Below are positions 1-8,825 of a stretch of 64,000 nt of DNA, piece by piece (positions within the stretch are counted from its first letter, which is position 1; every line of letters begins with the position of its first letter). The notes under the pieces are model-generated. The model saw only the letters and a list, made by a program, of their open reading frames with translations, was not told where the DNA came from and did no database searches. Source of the DNA: JAUZRW01 sp964549915 (GTDB lineage: Bacteria; Chloroflexota; Anaerolineae; Aggregatilineales; Phototrophicaceae); the NCBI GenBank assembly GCA_964549915.1, contig CAZJWX010000002.1, positions 62,001-126,000 on the forward strand. The letters run 5' to 3'. Both the position numbers and the translations under genes were made by a program.

Positions 1-518
1 CGGATCCGGGCCGGGGCGTATTCGTCGGCGTAGATTTTGGTGAAGGATGCTAAGGCAGCGCGAAACGATGCCGAAACCGGGAAAACACGCGTCGGCTCAA
101 AGGCAGCGAACGTGGAGATATTGACGATGGCTCCGCCGCCCTGGGCACGCATCAACGGGGTGACCAACCGCGCCATCCGCACGACGTTGAGCATGACGAG
201 TTCCATACCCGCGTGCCAATCCTCATCCGGGATTGCCAGCAATTCGCCTTTTGGGGGATGCCCCGTGTTGTTGACAACTGCATCAATTCGCCCGTAGGTA
301 TTGAAGGCGGTGTTCACCAACTGTTCCAGCGCTGCTGGATCCGCCACTGACCCGGTGACGGCGATTCCAGCCAATTCGTGCGCGAGTTCTTCTGCTGCGC
401 CCGATGTGGACATCAACGCGACGTGGTAGTAGTTTTCCGCCAGGTCGCGGGCGATCGCTGCACCCATACCCCGGCTGGCCGCCGTGACGATAGCGACTCG
501 TTTCTCTGCCAAAATCAT
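1..518 (-). CDS. Short-chain dehydrogenase/reductase (SDR), C-terminus cut by window edge
   Basis: The reverse complement gives 172 in-frame residues from an ATG at 518 and runs off the window. The N-terminus has the Rossmann cofactor motif of classical SDRs (TAASRGMGAAIA), followed by VNNTG and the INIST-like serine strand, so it should be an NAD(P)-dependent oxidoreductase of unknown substrate. Counting 13 and 17 residues from the active-site serine, where a classical SDR has Tyr and Lys of YxxxK, this protein has Val and Phe (FPVSASFRAAL). It may be an atypical SDR or one using other residues. It begins 33 bases after the FAD oxidoreductase stop on the same strand, so the two probably form one operon. 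The family call is secure and the substrate is unknown. Confidence 0.8.
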   Translation of the reverse strand, partial: MILAEKRVAIVTAASRGMGAAIARDLAENYYHVALMSTSGAAEELAHELAGIAVTGSVADPAALEQLVNTAFNTYGRIDAVVNNTGHPPKGELLAIPDEDWHAGMELVMLNVVRMARLVTPLMRAQGGGAIVNISTFAAFEPTRVFPVSASFRAALASFTKIYADEYAPARI

Positions 519-551
519 CTCCTCAATGTGTGTGTCGTTAAATCCGTCAAA

Positions 552-1724
552 TCAGACCAGTTTGTGCGCGTTTTCCGCCACACGAACGCCACGCACGATG
601 CGATCCGGTGCGAATGCCGAAAGATCAATGCGTGGTGGCTTACCCAGGATGACATCCGCCAGATAAGCCCCGACGGCGTGGCACTGCTGGAAACCATGCC
701 CTGAGAAGCCGTTGACCAGGATGAAGCCGCGCAGGTCAGGCCATTCGCCCAGGATGGCATTTCCGTCAAACGTGTTCACGTCGTACAGCCCCGCCCATCC
801 GTCAATCAGCCGGAGGTTCTCGAACTCTGGCATGTAGTTCACCAGGTCTTCCCACATGTACTCGGTGAACAGGTTGCGGTTGAAGGTGAAATCGAAACCG
901 ATTGGGTCTGCCGGCGTGGACTTGCCGACCATGAAGTGGTTCTCGCGCTCATGATGCAAGTAAATGCCGCTCGGGAACACAATCAGCGGCAGTAGCTCTT
1001 CGCTGGAAACTGGCGCTTCGATGTGGAAGACGTGCCGCATCACTGGATCAACCGGGATTTCGACCCCGGCGCTACGAGCAATTTCTGTGCCCCAGGCCCC
1101 TGCGCTGTTGACTACGTATTTCGCCGGATAGATCGTGCCATCGGTCAGCGTGATGCCCTGCACACGCCCATCGGCGACATCCACCGACGCCACTTCCCCA
1201 ACAACGTACTCAGCGCCGAGTTCGATGGCCTTGGCTTTGTACGCTTGCAGCACAGCGTTGGGATCCATGATGCCATCCTTCGGGCCAAACGTTCCTCCGG
1301 CAATGGTCTCTGCACTAATCCAGGGATAGCGCCGGGTAACCTCTACCGCATCCCACCATTCGACTGCGGCGCCATGCGACTGCTGCAAGCGCATCCCGGC
1401 CTGAGCAGATTCGCGCGATTCCTCGCCGACCAGGAAGAGGTTGCCAACCGGACGAAAACCAATATCGGGTTTTTCATCTCCGACAGCCATCTCTTCAGCA
1501 AAGCGTGAGAGGAAGTCAAATCCGTAGAGCGAGATCAGGATGTTCTCGCGCACGTTGAACTGAATCCGCATGTTGCCGTCTGAGAGCACTGTGGAAGACT
1601 TCGCGAAAGATGGGTCTTTTTCTACGAGGGCAACGCGCAGGTGTGGATCAAGCTGGAGGAGGTGGAAGGCTGTGGCACAACCCATCAAGCCGCCACCGAC
1701 GAACATAACATCATAGGTTTGCAT
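552..1724 (-). CDS. FAD-dependent oxidoreductase of the DAO/sarcosine oxidase beta family
   Basis: This 390-residue protein starts MQTYDVMFVGGGLMG, the GxGxxG dinucleotide-binding fold of D-amino-acid-oxidase-type flavoproteins. The acidic residue at the end of the second strand (VEKD) would bind the FAD ribose. The C-terminus carries the family's GFSGHGFQ motif. Members oxidise secondary or tertiary amines such as sarcosine, dimethylglycine, proline or glycine; the substrate cannot be read here. The frame is open further upstream, but the ATG at 1724 is chosen because the protein then begins exactly at the nucleotide-binding strand and a GGGGG Shine-Dalgarno-like run lies about 7 bases upstream. 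It lies upstream of the SDR in the same direction, suggesting a small amine or acid oxidation operon. Confidence 0.87.
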   Translation of the reverse strand: MQTYDVMFVGGGLMGCATAFHLLQLDPHLRVALVEKDPSFAKSSTVLSDGNMRIQFNVRENILISLYGFDFLSRFAEEMAVGDEKPDIGFRPVGNLFLVGEESRESAQAGMRLQQSHGAAVEWWDAVEVTRRYPWISAETIAGGTFGPKDGIMDPNAVLQAYKAKAIELGAEYVVGEVASVDVADGRVQGITLTDGTIYPAKYVVNSAGAWGTEIARSAGVEIPVDPVMRHVFHIEAPVSSEELLPLIVFPSGIYLHHERENHFMVGKSTPADPIGFDFTFNRNLFTEYMWEDLVNYMPEFENLRLIDGWAGLYDVNTFDGNAILGEWPDLRGFILVNGFSGHGFQQCHAVGAYLADVILGKPPRIDLSAFAPDRIVRGVRVAENAHKLV

Positions 1725-1845
1725 CAATAAACCCCCAATGCAATAACAGTATTTCCCTGGTGCATTTACCATAAAGCACGAAGACGACCGCCGCAACAGG
1801 AAAACGGAGCCGCCCTTGTGATTGTACTGTCGCAGAAATGTGCGT

Positions 1846-3033
1846 TCAGTCGCCCAGGGGCACGGTGAAGAAGAAGGTTGAGCCGACGCCGACTTCACTC
1901 TCAAGCCAGATACGGCCACCATGCGCCTCGACGATATTCTTGCAAATCGCCAGCCCCAACCCGGTACCACGTTCGACGTTCTCCAGCGTGGGAACGCGGT
2001 AGAACTTCTGGAACATGTTCTTCTGATGTTCGCGCGAGATACCATAGCCTGTATCCCGCACAGAAACGCGCAGCATGGGATGGTCGGAGTAATCCGGCTC
2101 CGTTTCGACGAAGATTTGCCCATCGGGCTTGTTGTACTTGATGGCGTTCGTCAGCAGATTCAGCAGCACTTGCTTGAGCTTGCCGCGATCCGCCTCCACC
2201 ATGTGTTCACCATTCGCCACATGGACAGACACATTCTTGCCGCGTGCCTGATTGGCGACGACCTCAGCGCTTTCTACGAGGAGTCTGTGTATCTCAAAGG
2301 GGATGACTTCAAGCTGCACGCGCCCGGATTCAAGACGGGCAACATCCAGAAAATCGTTCGTCAGGCTGATGAGGCGTTCGGTCTCGCCCTGCATCGTCTG
2401 CACGATGTCCTCGCGCTTCTCCTCAGGGACGCCATCGCGGGTGAGCAGCGTTGTGCTGGCCTTCAGAGCCATCAAGGGTGTGCGCAATTCGTGCACCATT
2501 TCGGCGATGAAGTCGCTCTGCTGGAAGAGACGCGCATTCTCGATTGCAATCGCCGCCTGGCTCGCCAGCGTACGCAGCGTGACGACATCCTGGTCAGTGA
2601 AGCTGCGTCCATCACGCTTGTTGACCACCTGCACCACGCCAATCACGTTCTTGTGCGCACGCATCGGAACCCCCAGGAGGTTGCGCGTGTTGAAGCCGAT
2701 GGTCTTGCCGACCCCTTCATAGTGGTCTTCGTTACGGCGGACATCCTGGATGACCCGTGGTTCGCCGTGTGTGAAGATCCACCCTGCAATGCTGCCTTCC
2801 AGCGGAACGGTGATCTCTTCCATCTCGTGGGGTTTGATGTTGCTCGACATCGCGAAGCGCAGCTTGCCGCTGGCTTCATCAAGGAGCATGATCGAGGCGG
2901 CTTCTGCATCAATCAACTCTTTCGCAGCTTCCACGATCTTCTTCAACAGCGACAGATGATCGTAGGTCGTGCCAAGCTGCTGGCTGATCTCGATGATGCG
3001 TTGATAATGTTGGATCAAATCCCCTTGCTCCAT
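1846..3033 (-). CDS. GAF-domain sensor histidine kinase
   Basis: The 395-residue protein is soluble, with no membrane segment. Residues about 20-170 form a GAF sensor domain. It is followed by a HisKA dimerisation domain with phospho-acceptor H181 in HELRTP, and a HATPase_c domain with N box (NLLTNAIKYN), G1 (DTGYGI) and G2 (GTGLGL). It should autophosphorylate in response to a cytoplasmic small-molecule or redox signal. It starts 30 bases after the Sir2 stop, in the same direction. A REC-domain protein lies immediately upstream of Sir2 and is the obvious candidate partner, but pairing is inferred from neighbourhood only. The ligand of the GAF domain is unknown. Confidence 0.92.
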   Translation of the reverse strand: MEQGDLIQHYQRIIEISQQLGTTYDHLSLLKKIVEAAKELIDAEAASIMLLDEASGKLRFAMSSNIKPHEMEEITVPLEGSIAGWIFTHGEPRVIQDVRRNEDHYEGVGKTIGFNTRNLLGVPMRAHKNVIGVVQVVNKRDGRSFTDQDVVTLRTLASQAAIAIENARLFQQSDFIAEMVHELRTPLMALKASTTLLTRDGVPEEKREDIVQTMQGETERLISLTNDFLDVARLESGRVQLEVIPFEIHRLLVESAEVVANQARGKNVSVHVANGEHMVEADRGKLKQVLLNLLTNAIKYNKPDGQIFVETEPDYSDHPMLRVSVRDTGYGISREHQKNMFQKFYRVPTLENVERGTGLGLAICKNIVEAHGGRIWLESEVGVGSTFFFTVPLGD

Positions 3034-3063
3034 CGTGGTATCCGTAACGCTGCATGTACAGAT

Positions 3064-3825
3064 TCAGGCAAACATTCGCATTGATTGTACTACAGCGGGC
3101 AGTATTTCGGCAGCATCACCCTGCAACACCAGGTCAACGTAACGATCCATTGCCGTCGGTTCCAGGTTGATGATGGCAACTCTGGCACCGCTGCGGGCCG
3201 CAATCAAAGGCATATCCGAGGCGGGGGCAACTTCCAGCGAGGAGCCGATCACCAGCATCAGATCGCAGTTTTGCGCGGCTTTGCGGGCTTGCTGCAGCGG
3301 TTCGTAAGGGAGCTGTTCGCCGAAGAGGATGACATTGGGTTTGATCACACCGCCGCACGTGGGACAGCGCGGCACCTCATGATCCTCCAGGAAGGCACGC
3401 AGGAGCGGCTCCCCTTCGTAGACGCGAAAACACTGGATACAGGTCGCCTCCCGCATGTGGCCGTGCAGTTCGTGGATGGTCTGGTTCCCGGCCTTGGTAT
3501 GCAGCATATCAATGTTCTGCGTGATGACCGCGTTGAGCTTCCCGGCCTGCTCCAGTTCCGCCAGCGCCAGATGCGCGGGATTGGGCTTTGCTTTGAGCGT
3601 CAGTTCAGTCAGCGGACGCACCCAATCGAAGAAGAGACGCGGATTCTTGCGGAAGCCGTAGATGCTGGCGACTTCCATCGCATCAACATCCTGCCACAAT
3701 CCGGAACTCTCACTGCGAAAATCGGGGATGCCAGACGGCGTGCTGATCCCTGCCCCTGTGAAGGCAACCACATTCTGGGCAGATGCCAACCAACTGCTCA
3801 ATTGCAAAAGTGAGTTTTGTTTCAT
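3064..3825 (-). CDS. cobB: NAD-dependent protein deacylase, Sir2 family (CobB-like)
   Basis: A full-length, 253-residue sirtuin. The NAD site is GAGIS at 24-28 with PDFR at 34-37, then TQNID at 102-106 and the catalytic His at 121 (HELHGH). Four zinc-binding cysteines lie at about 129, 132, 154 and 157 (CIQC and CPTC). The GSSLEV motif follows. The enzyme removes acetyl or other acyl groups from protein lysines, consuming NAD and giving nicotinamide and O-acyl-ADP-ribose. It lies between a REC-CpaE protein and a histidine kinase on one strand (gaps 77 and 30 bases), an unusual place for a deacylase. Acyl-chain preference cannot be decided from sequence alone. Confidence 0.93.
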   Translation of the reverse strand: MKQNSLLQLSSWLASAQNVVAFTGAGISTPSGIPDFRSESSGLWQDVDAMEVASIYGFRKNPRLFFDWVRPLTELTLKAKPNPAHLALAELEQAGKLNAVITQNIDMLHTKAGNQTIHELHGHMREATCIQCFRVYEGEPLLRAFLEDHEVPRCPTCGGVIKPNVILFGEQLPYEPLQQARKAAQNCDLMLVIGSSLEVAPASDMPLIAARSGARVAIINLEPTAMDRYVDLVLQGDAAEILPAVVQSMRMFA

Positions 3826-3902
3826 TGTGTTTTTCCAACAAAACTATTCTGAAAAGAGTCCCTGTATTGTAGGGGAAAAATCGCTGACTTGCGACATGTT
3901 TT

Positions 3903-5027
3903 TTATATGACGTTGACTTCCGCCGCCAGCTTTGCATATTGGCTGGAGACGACAGCATGCGGTTGCAGCAGCACCATCGGCATGCGATTCTCCAACCCTT
4001 GATGGGCGAGTTCTGGTGCTGGCGAGATATTGGCCTTCACTTCGCGCCCCAGGATCGTCTCGACCTGATGCCAGGGCAGACTGGATGCCGTGCGGCTGAT
4101 GATGATGATGCGCACCTTGTCCGGGTTCGTGACTTGGGCGATGTCGTCCAATTGGTAGGAGGCCATTTCCAGCACCATTCGATTGCCTTCTACGATATAA
4201 AGCAGTTGATCCATCTCCTTGATGAGATGGCGCGTGCGCTTGCTGAGACCATGCCCCAGGTCAAAGATGACGGGATCCCCCAGGGTGCGTACGGCGCTGA
4301 TATAAGCAGAGAGCTTCTCTGGTGGATATTCCAATCGCGTCTCGCGCGGGTCTATGGATGAGACAACCGCCCGCAAGCCGGACTGATGCGTCACGATTTC
4401 CGGTTCGATGATCTCCGGCGTGATTTCCATCTGGCTGAGGATACGTGCAACGCCTTTATGGTTGTGCCCCAGCATCAAGCCGAGGCTACCCTGCCCTGGA
4501 CGAATGTCGGTCACCAGTGGCGAACTCTCTTCCTGAAGCATCGAAACAGCCAGGTTGACCGCGAGCGTCGTCACCCCAACGCCACCCTTCACACCCAGGA
4601 TGCCGATGGTGCGCCCCTGCTTCTTGGAGGGGGGCGGTGTGAGGCTGCCTGTGGCCTTCGTGCGATCCAGAATTTGCCGGACACGCGCCGTGAGTTCAGC
4701 AGGATGAGTCGGTTTGGTCAGGTAATCATCTGCGCCAGCTTCGAAGCCCTTGACCTTATCTTCAATCAAGATTTTCGCGGTGAACATGATAATCGGGATG
4801 CGTGCGGTAACCTCGCGTTCTCGCAGCTTGCGCGAGACTTCCAGCCCGCTCATATCCGGCATCATCACATCCAGGATGATGAGGTCGGGTAAATCCGCCG
4901 CCACAGCCGCCAGCGCCTTCTTGCCGGACTCCGCCGTTACCACCTCATACCCCTGACGGCGCAGCATTAATCCCACCAGTTTTAAGCTCTCAAGATCGTC
5001 ATCTACGACCAGAATTTTTTCTGCCAT
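3903..5027 (-). CDS. Response regulator fused to CpaE/MinD-like P-loop ATPase
   Basis: Residues 1-122 form a complete receiver domain: acidic pair at D10-D11, phospho-acceptor D53 (ILDVMMPD), T83 and K105 (LTKP). A short Pro-rich linker leads to a MinD/ParA-type ATPase with the deviant Walker A KGGVGVTT at 147-154 and a Walker-B-like strand ending FDLGHG. The order REC then ATPase matches CpaE/TadZ proteins, which localise tad/Flp pilus machinery in other bacteria. No pilus genes adjoin it, though a CpaF-like ATPase lies at 42022-43353. The next genes on this strand are Sir2 and a GAF kinase. Whether it acts in pilus assembly, polar localisation or another output is open. The ATG at 5027 has no clear Shine-Dalgarno sequence. 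Confidence 0.85.
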   Translation of the reverse strand: MAEKILVVDDDLESLKLVGLMLRRQGYEVVTAESGKKALAAVAADLPDLIILDVMMPDMSGLEVSRKLREREVTARIPIIMFTAKILIEDKVKGFEAGADDYLTKPTHPAELTARVRQILDRTKATGSLTPPPSKKQGRTIGILGVKGGVGVTTLAVNLAVSMLQEESSPLVTDIRPGQGSLGLMLGHNHKGVARILSQMEITPEIIEPEIVTHQSGLRAVVSSIDPRETRLEYPPEKLSAYISAVRTLGDPVIFDLGHGLSKRTRHLIKEMDQLLYIVEGNRMVLEMASYQLDDIAQVTNPDKVRIIIISRTASSLPWHQVETILGREVKANISPAPELAHQGLENRMPMVLLQPHAVVSSQYAKLAAEVNVI

Positions 5028-5157
5028 CTGTCATAATCTCAATTCTGCGTGGTTTGATTTGAGCGTAGCACGAATGTATATCCAGGGCAAGTTGAGCTAG
5101 TCGCCATAGCAACGGCGAAATGCGACGAGTACGCCTTGGGGATGAGAGGCACACCTA

Positions 5158-5166
5158 TGCTATAAT
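5158..5166 (+). promoter_or_regulatory. Extended -10 promoter of the coiled-coil gene
   Basis: TGC followed by a perfect TATAAT (5161-5166) forms an extended -10 element, 45 bases upstream of the start at 5212. No good -35 hexamer is present. The leader contains a small inverted repeat (CCGTTT at 5178-5183 and AAACGG at 5189-5194) of unknown role. Confidence 0.6.
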
Positions 5167-5211
5167 GTCGCAATCAGCCGTTTTGATGAAACGGAGTCAC
5201 AAAGGTACGGT

Positions 5212-6471
5212 ATGGATATCAACCAGATTGCCAGGATGATCGAGTGGCTGGATGAGGAACGCCGCCGCGATAAACAGACAATTGCGACTCTGGAAGAGCG
5301 CCTCGCCCAGCAGGAAGAGACCATCGGCACCCTGCAAAGCCGCCTGCGCGGCATGGAATCGGATCAGACGATGATGCGCGAAGCGTCGCTCCCGGCGGAA
5401 AAAGAGCGCGAGATGTTGGAGCGCATCCGCCAGGAGATGGGGCAACTGATCGAACACAGCGAAGCACGTCGCTTGAATGCCGAACGCGAAGTAGAGCGCC
5501 GCCAGGAATTGCAGCGCGAAGGGATCACGCGCACAATCCGCAACCTGGAAGAGAGGTTGGAGCAGGTACAGCGCAGCACGGGCAGCATCACCGAAGTGAA
5601 ATCTGAGGGCAGCCGCGTCGCGGATAGTATGTTCGTCCTGCAACAGCGCGTGGATGACCTGACCAAACAGCTTGAAGAACCGGATCGCCGATTGGCCTTT
5701 CTGGAAGAACAACGTCGGCAGGATTCGCGCCGCCTCTCCGAAATTGAGAGCGAGCTGCCGGAGATTCGCAAGCAGATCGACGGAATTCGCCCCAAAGTGA
5801 CCCTCATCGAAGACCTCTCGATCCGCAATGAGCGCAAGCTGCAAGATGTGCAGAACAGCGAACGCGAACGCCGCGAACAGATTCAGCAGTTCATCGACCA
5901 GCAGAATCTGGTGACACAGCAGCGCGATCAGAAAGTCGACTCGCTTTTCAAGCGCTTTGGCGAACACGAAGAAGCCATGCAGACCAATCTGGAACGCTTC
6001 GAGACCTGGGCTGAGGCATACCGCGATATGAAGCGCATCATCTCTGACTTCGAGCGCATCGGTGACCGCCTGGAAAGAAGGATCAACGAAGTGGCGGAAA
6101 TGCAGCGCCTCAGCGAAGAGCGCTTCCGCCAGGAATGGAATGACTGGCGCGACGACGATCAGCGCCGCTGGAAGCAGATGACCCTCGCCAATGATGATGT
6201 CTGGCGCAACCACGACAAGGAATTTCAGGAATACGTGGCGAAGCTCGAGGAACTGACCAGCAGCATCGCCCCACTCCAGGACAGCTTACAACGTCTGTGG
6301 AAGCTGGAACGCGAACGCGCCCGGATGTACCGCGACCGCTACCAGGAACTGCTCATGGAATACGACCAACCCGCCGACGGCGCGGCCTCCGCAACGAGCA
6401 CAGGATCGATGCCTGCCGTCATGGATGTCGACTCAGACAGTAACTCAACCTCCAACAACGGCTCCTACTGA
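5212..6471 (+). CDS. Long coiled-coil protein of unknown function
   Basis: The 419-residue product is almost entirely charged heptad-like helix rich in Glu, Arg and Gln, from about residue 10 to 385, with a low-complexity Ser/Asn/Asp tail. It has no signal peptide, membrane segment or catalytic motif, so it should be cytoplasmic and elongated. I do not recognise a characterised family; SMC-like or tropomyosin-like resemblance would be compositional only. The start has AAAGG about 8 bases upstream. It is transcribed divergently from the REC-CpaE gene with its own extended -10 promoter, and is followed by a hairpin terminator, so it appears monocistronic. A structural or scaffold role is a guess. 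Confidence 0.8.
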   Translation: MDINQIARMIEWLDEERRRDKQTIATLEERLAQQEETIGTLQSRLRGMESDQTMMREASLPAEKEREMLERIRQEMGQLIEHSEARRLNAEREVERRQELQREGITRTIRNLEERLEQVQRSTGSITEVKSEGSRVADSMFVLQQRVDDLTKQLEEPDRRLAFLEEQRRQDSRRLSEIESELPEIRKQIDGIRPKVTLIEDLSIRNERKLQDVQNSERERREQIQQFIDQQNLVTQQRDQKVDSLFKRFGEHEEAMQTNLERFETWAEAYRDMKRIISDFERIGDRLERRINEVAEMQRLSEERFRQEWNDWRDDDQRRWKQMTLANDDVWRNHDKEFQEYVAKLEELTSSIAPLQDSLQRLWKLERERARMYRDRYQELLMEYDQPADGAASATSTGSMPAVMDVDSDSNSTSNNGSY

Positions 6472-6477
6472 ACTTCC

Positions 6478-6510
6478 AGAGGGGGTACTGTAGAGTCAGT
6501 GCCCTCTTTC
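6478..6510 (+). terminator. Probable intrinsic terminator after coiled-coil gene
   Basis: AGAGGG...ACTG pairs with CAGT.CCCTCT (imperfect inner loop) and is followed by a short TTTC run. It begins 7 bases after the stop codon at 6471. Confidence 0.6.
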
Positions 6511-6698
6511 CATTCTGCTTGCTGTTTGTTGCTTGCTGCTTGTCGATCAGCACGTTCTCATCGAGACCTGGGGCGGTCAGTTGGTGTACTTATCCGGCTC
6601 CAACCTCTTCGCGCCCATAATTGAGCACGGTACCAGTACCGAGCATACAACACCACCGTGCAACCCCTCAACACATCTGTAATTTGGAGGATACCCCT

Positions 6699-8768
6699 TT
6701 GAGTAGCCATACACCCGCTCGCGAGCAGCGCCAGAGCGGCGAACACGCAGACGAGCAAACAAGCGAGCAACACGAGAAACATCAGGTCGATCATAGTGGG
6801 CATGAAATCATGTTCCGCAATCGTTTCTGGGTCTCGCTGCTACTGAGCATCCCCGTACTGCTCTATAGTCCAAGCATCCAGGAGTGGCTGAACTTCACGA
6901 TGCCGACTTTCCCCGCCAGTGATTGGATCAGCCCCATCTTCAGCGTCATCGTCTTTCTCTACGGTGGGCTTCCTTTCCTGCAAATGGCGTTACCAGAAAT
7001 CAAGAACCGTGAGCCGGGCATGATGACGCTGATCTCCCTCGCAATTCTGGTTGCGTTCACTTATAGCTTGTTCGCCTTCCTCACTGGAACGGGGCGCACC
7101 TTTTTCTGGGAACTCGTCACATTGATTGACGTGATGCTCCTGGGACATTGGCTGGAGATGCGCAGTGTGCGGCAGGCATCCGGCGCGCTAGATGAACTGG
7201 CGAAATTGATGCCCGATACCGCCGAACGGATCACGGACTCGGGTGATATTGAGGAAGTCCCAATCAGCGAATTGCAACAAGGCGATCGTGTGTTGGTACG
7301 TCCCGGCGCGAGCATCCCCGCTGATGGCGAAATCGTCGAAGGCGAGTCGATGCTCAACGAAGCGATGATTACGGGCGAGAGCCAGCCAGTCTCCAAGAGC
7401 GAAGGGGATGAAGTCATCGGCGGCACTATCAATGGGGACAGCTCGCTGCGCGTACGCATCACCGCTACGGGCGATGAAACCGCCCTGGCAGGCATCATGC
7501 GCTTGGTAAAAGAAGCTGAAGGCAGCAAATCCAATACACAGATTCTGGCGGATCGCGCAGCAGGTTGGCTATTCTACCTGGCGCTTGGGGTGGCAGCAAT
7601 CACCGCGACTGCGTGGATACTGGCCGTCGGTCTGGAGCTTACCGTGCTGGAGCGCGTGGTCACCGTGCTGGTCATCGCCTGCCCCCACGCCCTGGGTCTG
7701 GCAATCCCGCTCGTCGTGGCGATTAGCACTGCAATGGGCGCACGAAACGGGATCCTGGTGCGCAACCGATTGGCGCTCGAAGAAGCGCGTGAAGTCGATA
7801 CAGTCATCTTCGACAAGACCGGGACGCTGACCGAAGCACAATTTGGCGTAGTCGATCTCTGGGTGCACGACTCATGGACAGCAGAGCGCGTGCTCTCGCT
7901 CGCCAAAGCGCTGGAAGCGGACAGCGAACACCCCATTGCCCGTGGTATCCGTCGCAAGGCGGAAGAAGAAGACGTTGAAGCCGAAACAGTCAGCGATTTT
8001 GAAGCTCTGAAGGGTCGTGGAATCCAGGCCAATTGGGACGATCAAACGGTGTATGTGGGCGGCCCACACATGCTGAATATGCTCGAAATCACTCCCGATG
8101 ATGCGGTGCAAGCCTTTGCAGAGCAAGCCAATGACAACGCGCAGACAATCGTCTATCAGATCGTTGACGACACCATCGTCGCCGCATTTGCCCTGGCGGA
8201 TGTCATCCGCGAGGAAAGCAAGACCGCCATTCAGCGCCTTCATGAGATGGAGATCAATGTCGCCATGCTGACTGGCGATAGCCAGTCCGTCGCGGAAGAA
8301 GTCGCCAAGGAACTCAACATTGACACCGTCTTCGCCGAAGTGTTGCCTGAAGACAAGGATGAGAAAGTCACGGAATTGCAGAAAATGGGGCGCAAGATTG
8401 CGATGGTGGGGGACGGAGTCAATGATGCTCCAGCGCTGAGCCGGGCAGACATCGGCATCGCCATCGGCAGTGGCACCGACGTTGCCATTGAGTCTGCGGA
8501 TATTATCCTGGTGAGCAGTAACCCTCTGGATGTCGTCAAGATCTTCGAACTCAGCAAGGCGACCTACCGCAAGATGATCGAGAATCTGCTCTGGGCTACG
8601 GCATATAATGTCATCGCCCTGCCGCTTGCAGCCGGAATCTTGGTGCCGTTTGGCGGCTTCACACTCTCACCTGCGGTCGGCGCAGCGGTGATGTCCGCGA
8701 GTACAATCATCGTCGCCATCAACGCGCAACTCTTGCGCCGAACGGATTTATCGATTGCCCGGCAGTGA
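6699..8768 (+). CDS. copB: Copper-type P1B ATPase (CopB-like)
   Basis: A heavy-metal-pumping P-type ATPase of 689 residues. The metal-site motif in the transmembrane core is CPH (328-330), the CopB-type (P1B-3) variant rather than CPC. The phosphorylated aspartate is D372 in DKTGT, the P1B HP motif is at 411-412, and the TGES and GDGVND motifs are present. There is no N-terminal HMA domain; instead the first 35 residues are rich in His and acids, as in CopB. It should export copper or silver ions from the cytoplasm. The TTG at 6699 is chosen because GGAGG ends 8 bases upstream; an in-frame TTG at 6621 lacks any such site. No metal regulator or chaperone gene adjoins it. Confidence 0.9.
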   Translation: MSSHTPAREQRQSGEHADEQTSEQHEKHQVDHSGHEIMFRNRFWVSLLLSIPVLLYSPSIQEWLNFTMPTFPASDWISPIFSVIVFLYGGLPFLQMALPEIKNREPGMMTLISLAILVAFTYSLFAFLTGTGRTFFWELVTLIDVMLLGHWLEMRSVRQASGALDELAKLMPDTAERITDSGDIEEVPISELQQGDRVLVRPGASIPADGEIVEGESMLNEAMITGESQPVSKSEGDEVIGGTINGDSSLRVRITATGDETALAGIMRLVKEAEGSKSNTQILADRAAGWLFYLALGVAAITATAWILAVGLELTVLERVVTVLVIACPHALGLAIPLVVAISTAMGARNGILVRNRLALEEAREVDTVIFDKTGTLTEAQFGVVDLWVHDSWTAERVLSLAKALEADSEHPIARGIRRKAEEEDVEAETVSDFEALKGRGIQANWDDQTVYVGGPHMLNMLEITPDDAVQAFAEQANDNAQTIVYQIVDDTIVAAFALADVIREESKTAIQRLHEMEINVAMLTGDSQSVAEEVAKELNIDTVFAEVLPEDKDEKVTELQKMGRKIAMVGDGVNDAPALSRADIGIAIGSGTDVAIESADIILVSSNPLDVVKIFELSKATYRKMIENLLWATAYNVIALPLAAGILVPFGGFTLSPAVGAAVMSASTIIVAINAQLLRRTDLSIARQ

Positions 8769-8773
8769 TTCAA

Positions 8774-8801
8774 AAAGCCCACTCGTGCGTGAGAGGGCTT
8801 T
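8774..8801 (-). terminator. Intrinsic terminator between convergent copB and gyrB
   Basis: AAAGCCC.CTC pairs with GAG.GGGCTTT around a short loop. Read on the minus strand it is followed by TTTTT, so it mainly ends gyrB transcription; on the plus strand it follows copB and may act in both directions. Confidence 0.75.
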
Positions 8802-8825
8802 CTCCACCTTGTTTCTGCTTTTGGG

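Noticed and set aside
1725..2123. N-terminal extension of the FAD oxidoreductase into the kinase gene
   Set aside because: The extension lacks homology, and the protein begins at its nucleotide-binding strand from 1724 with a ribosome site.
1921..3084. Plus-strand frame of 387 codons
   Set aside because: It lies opposite the GAF histidine kinase and has no recognisable domain or ribosome site.
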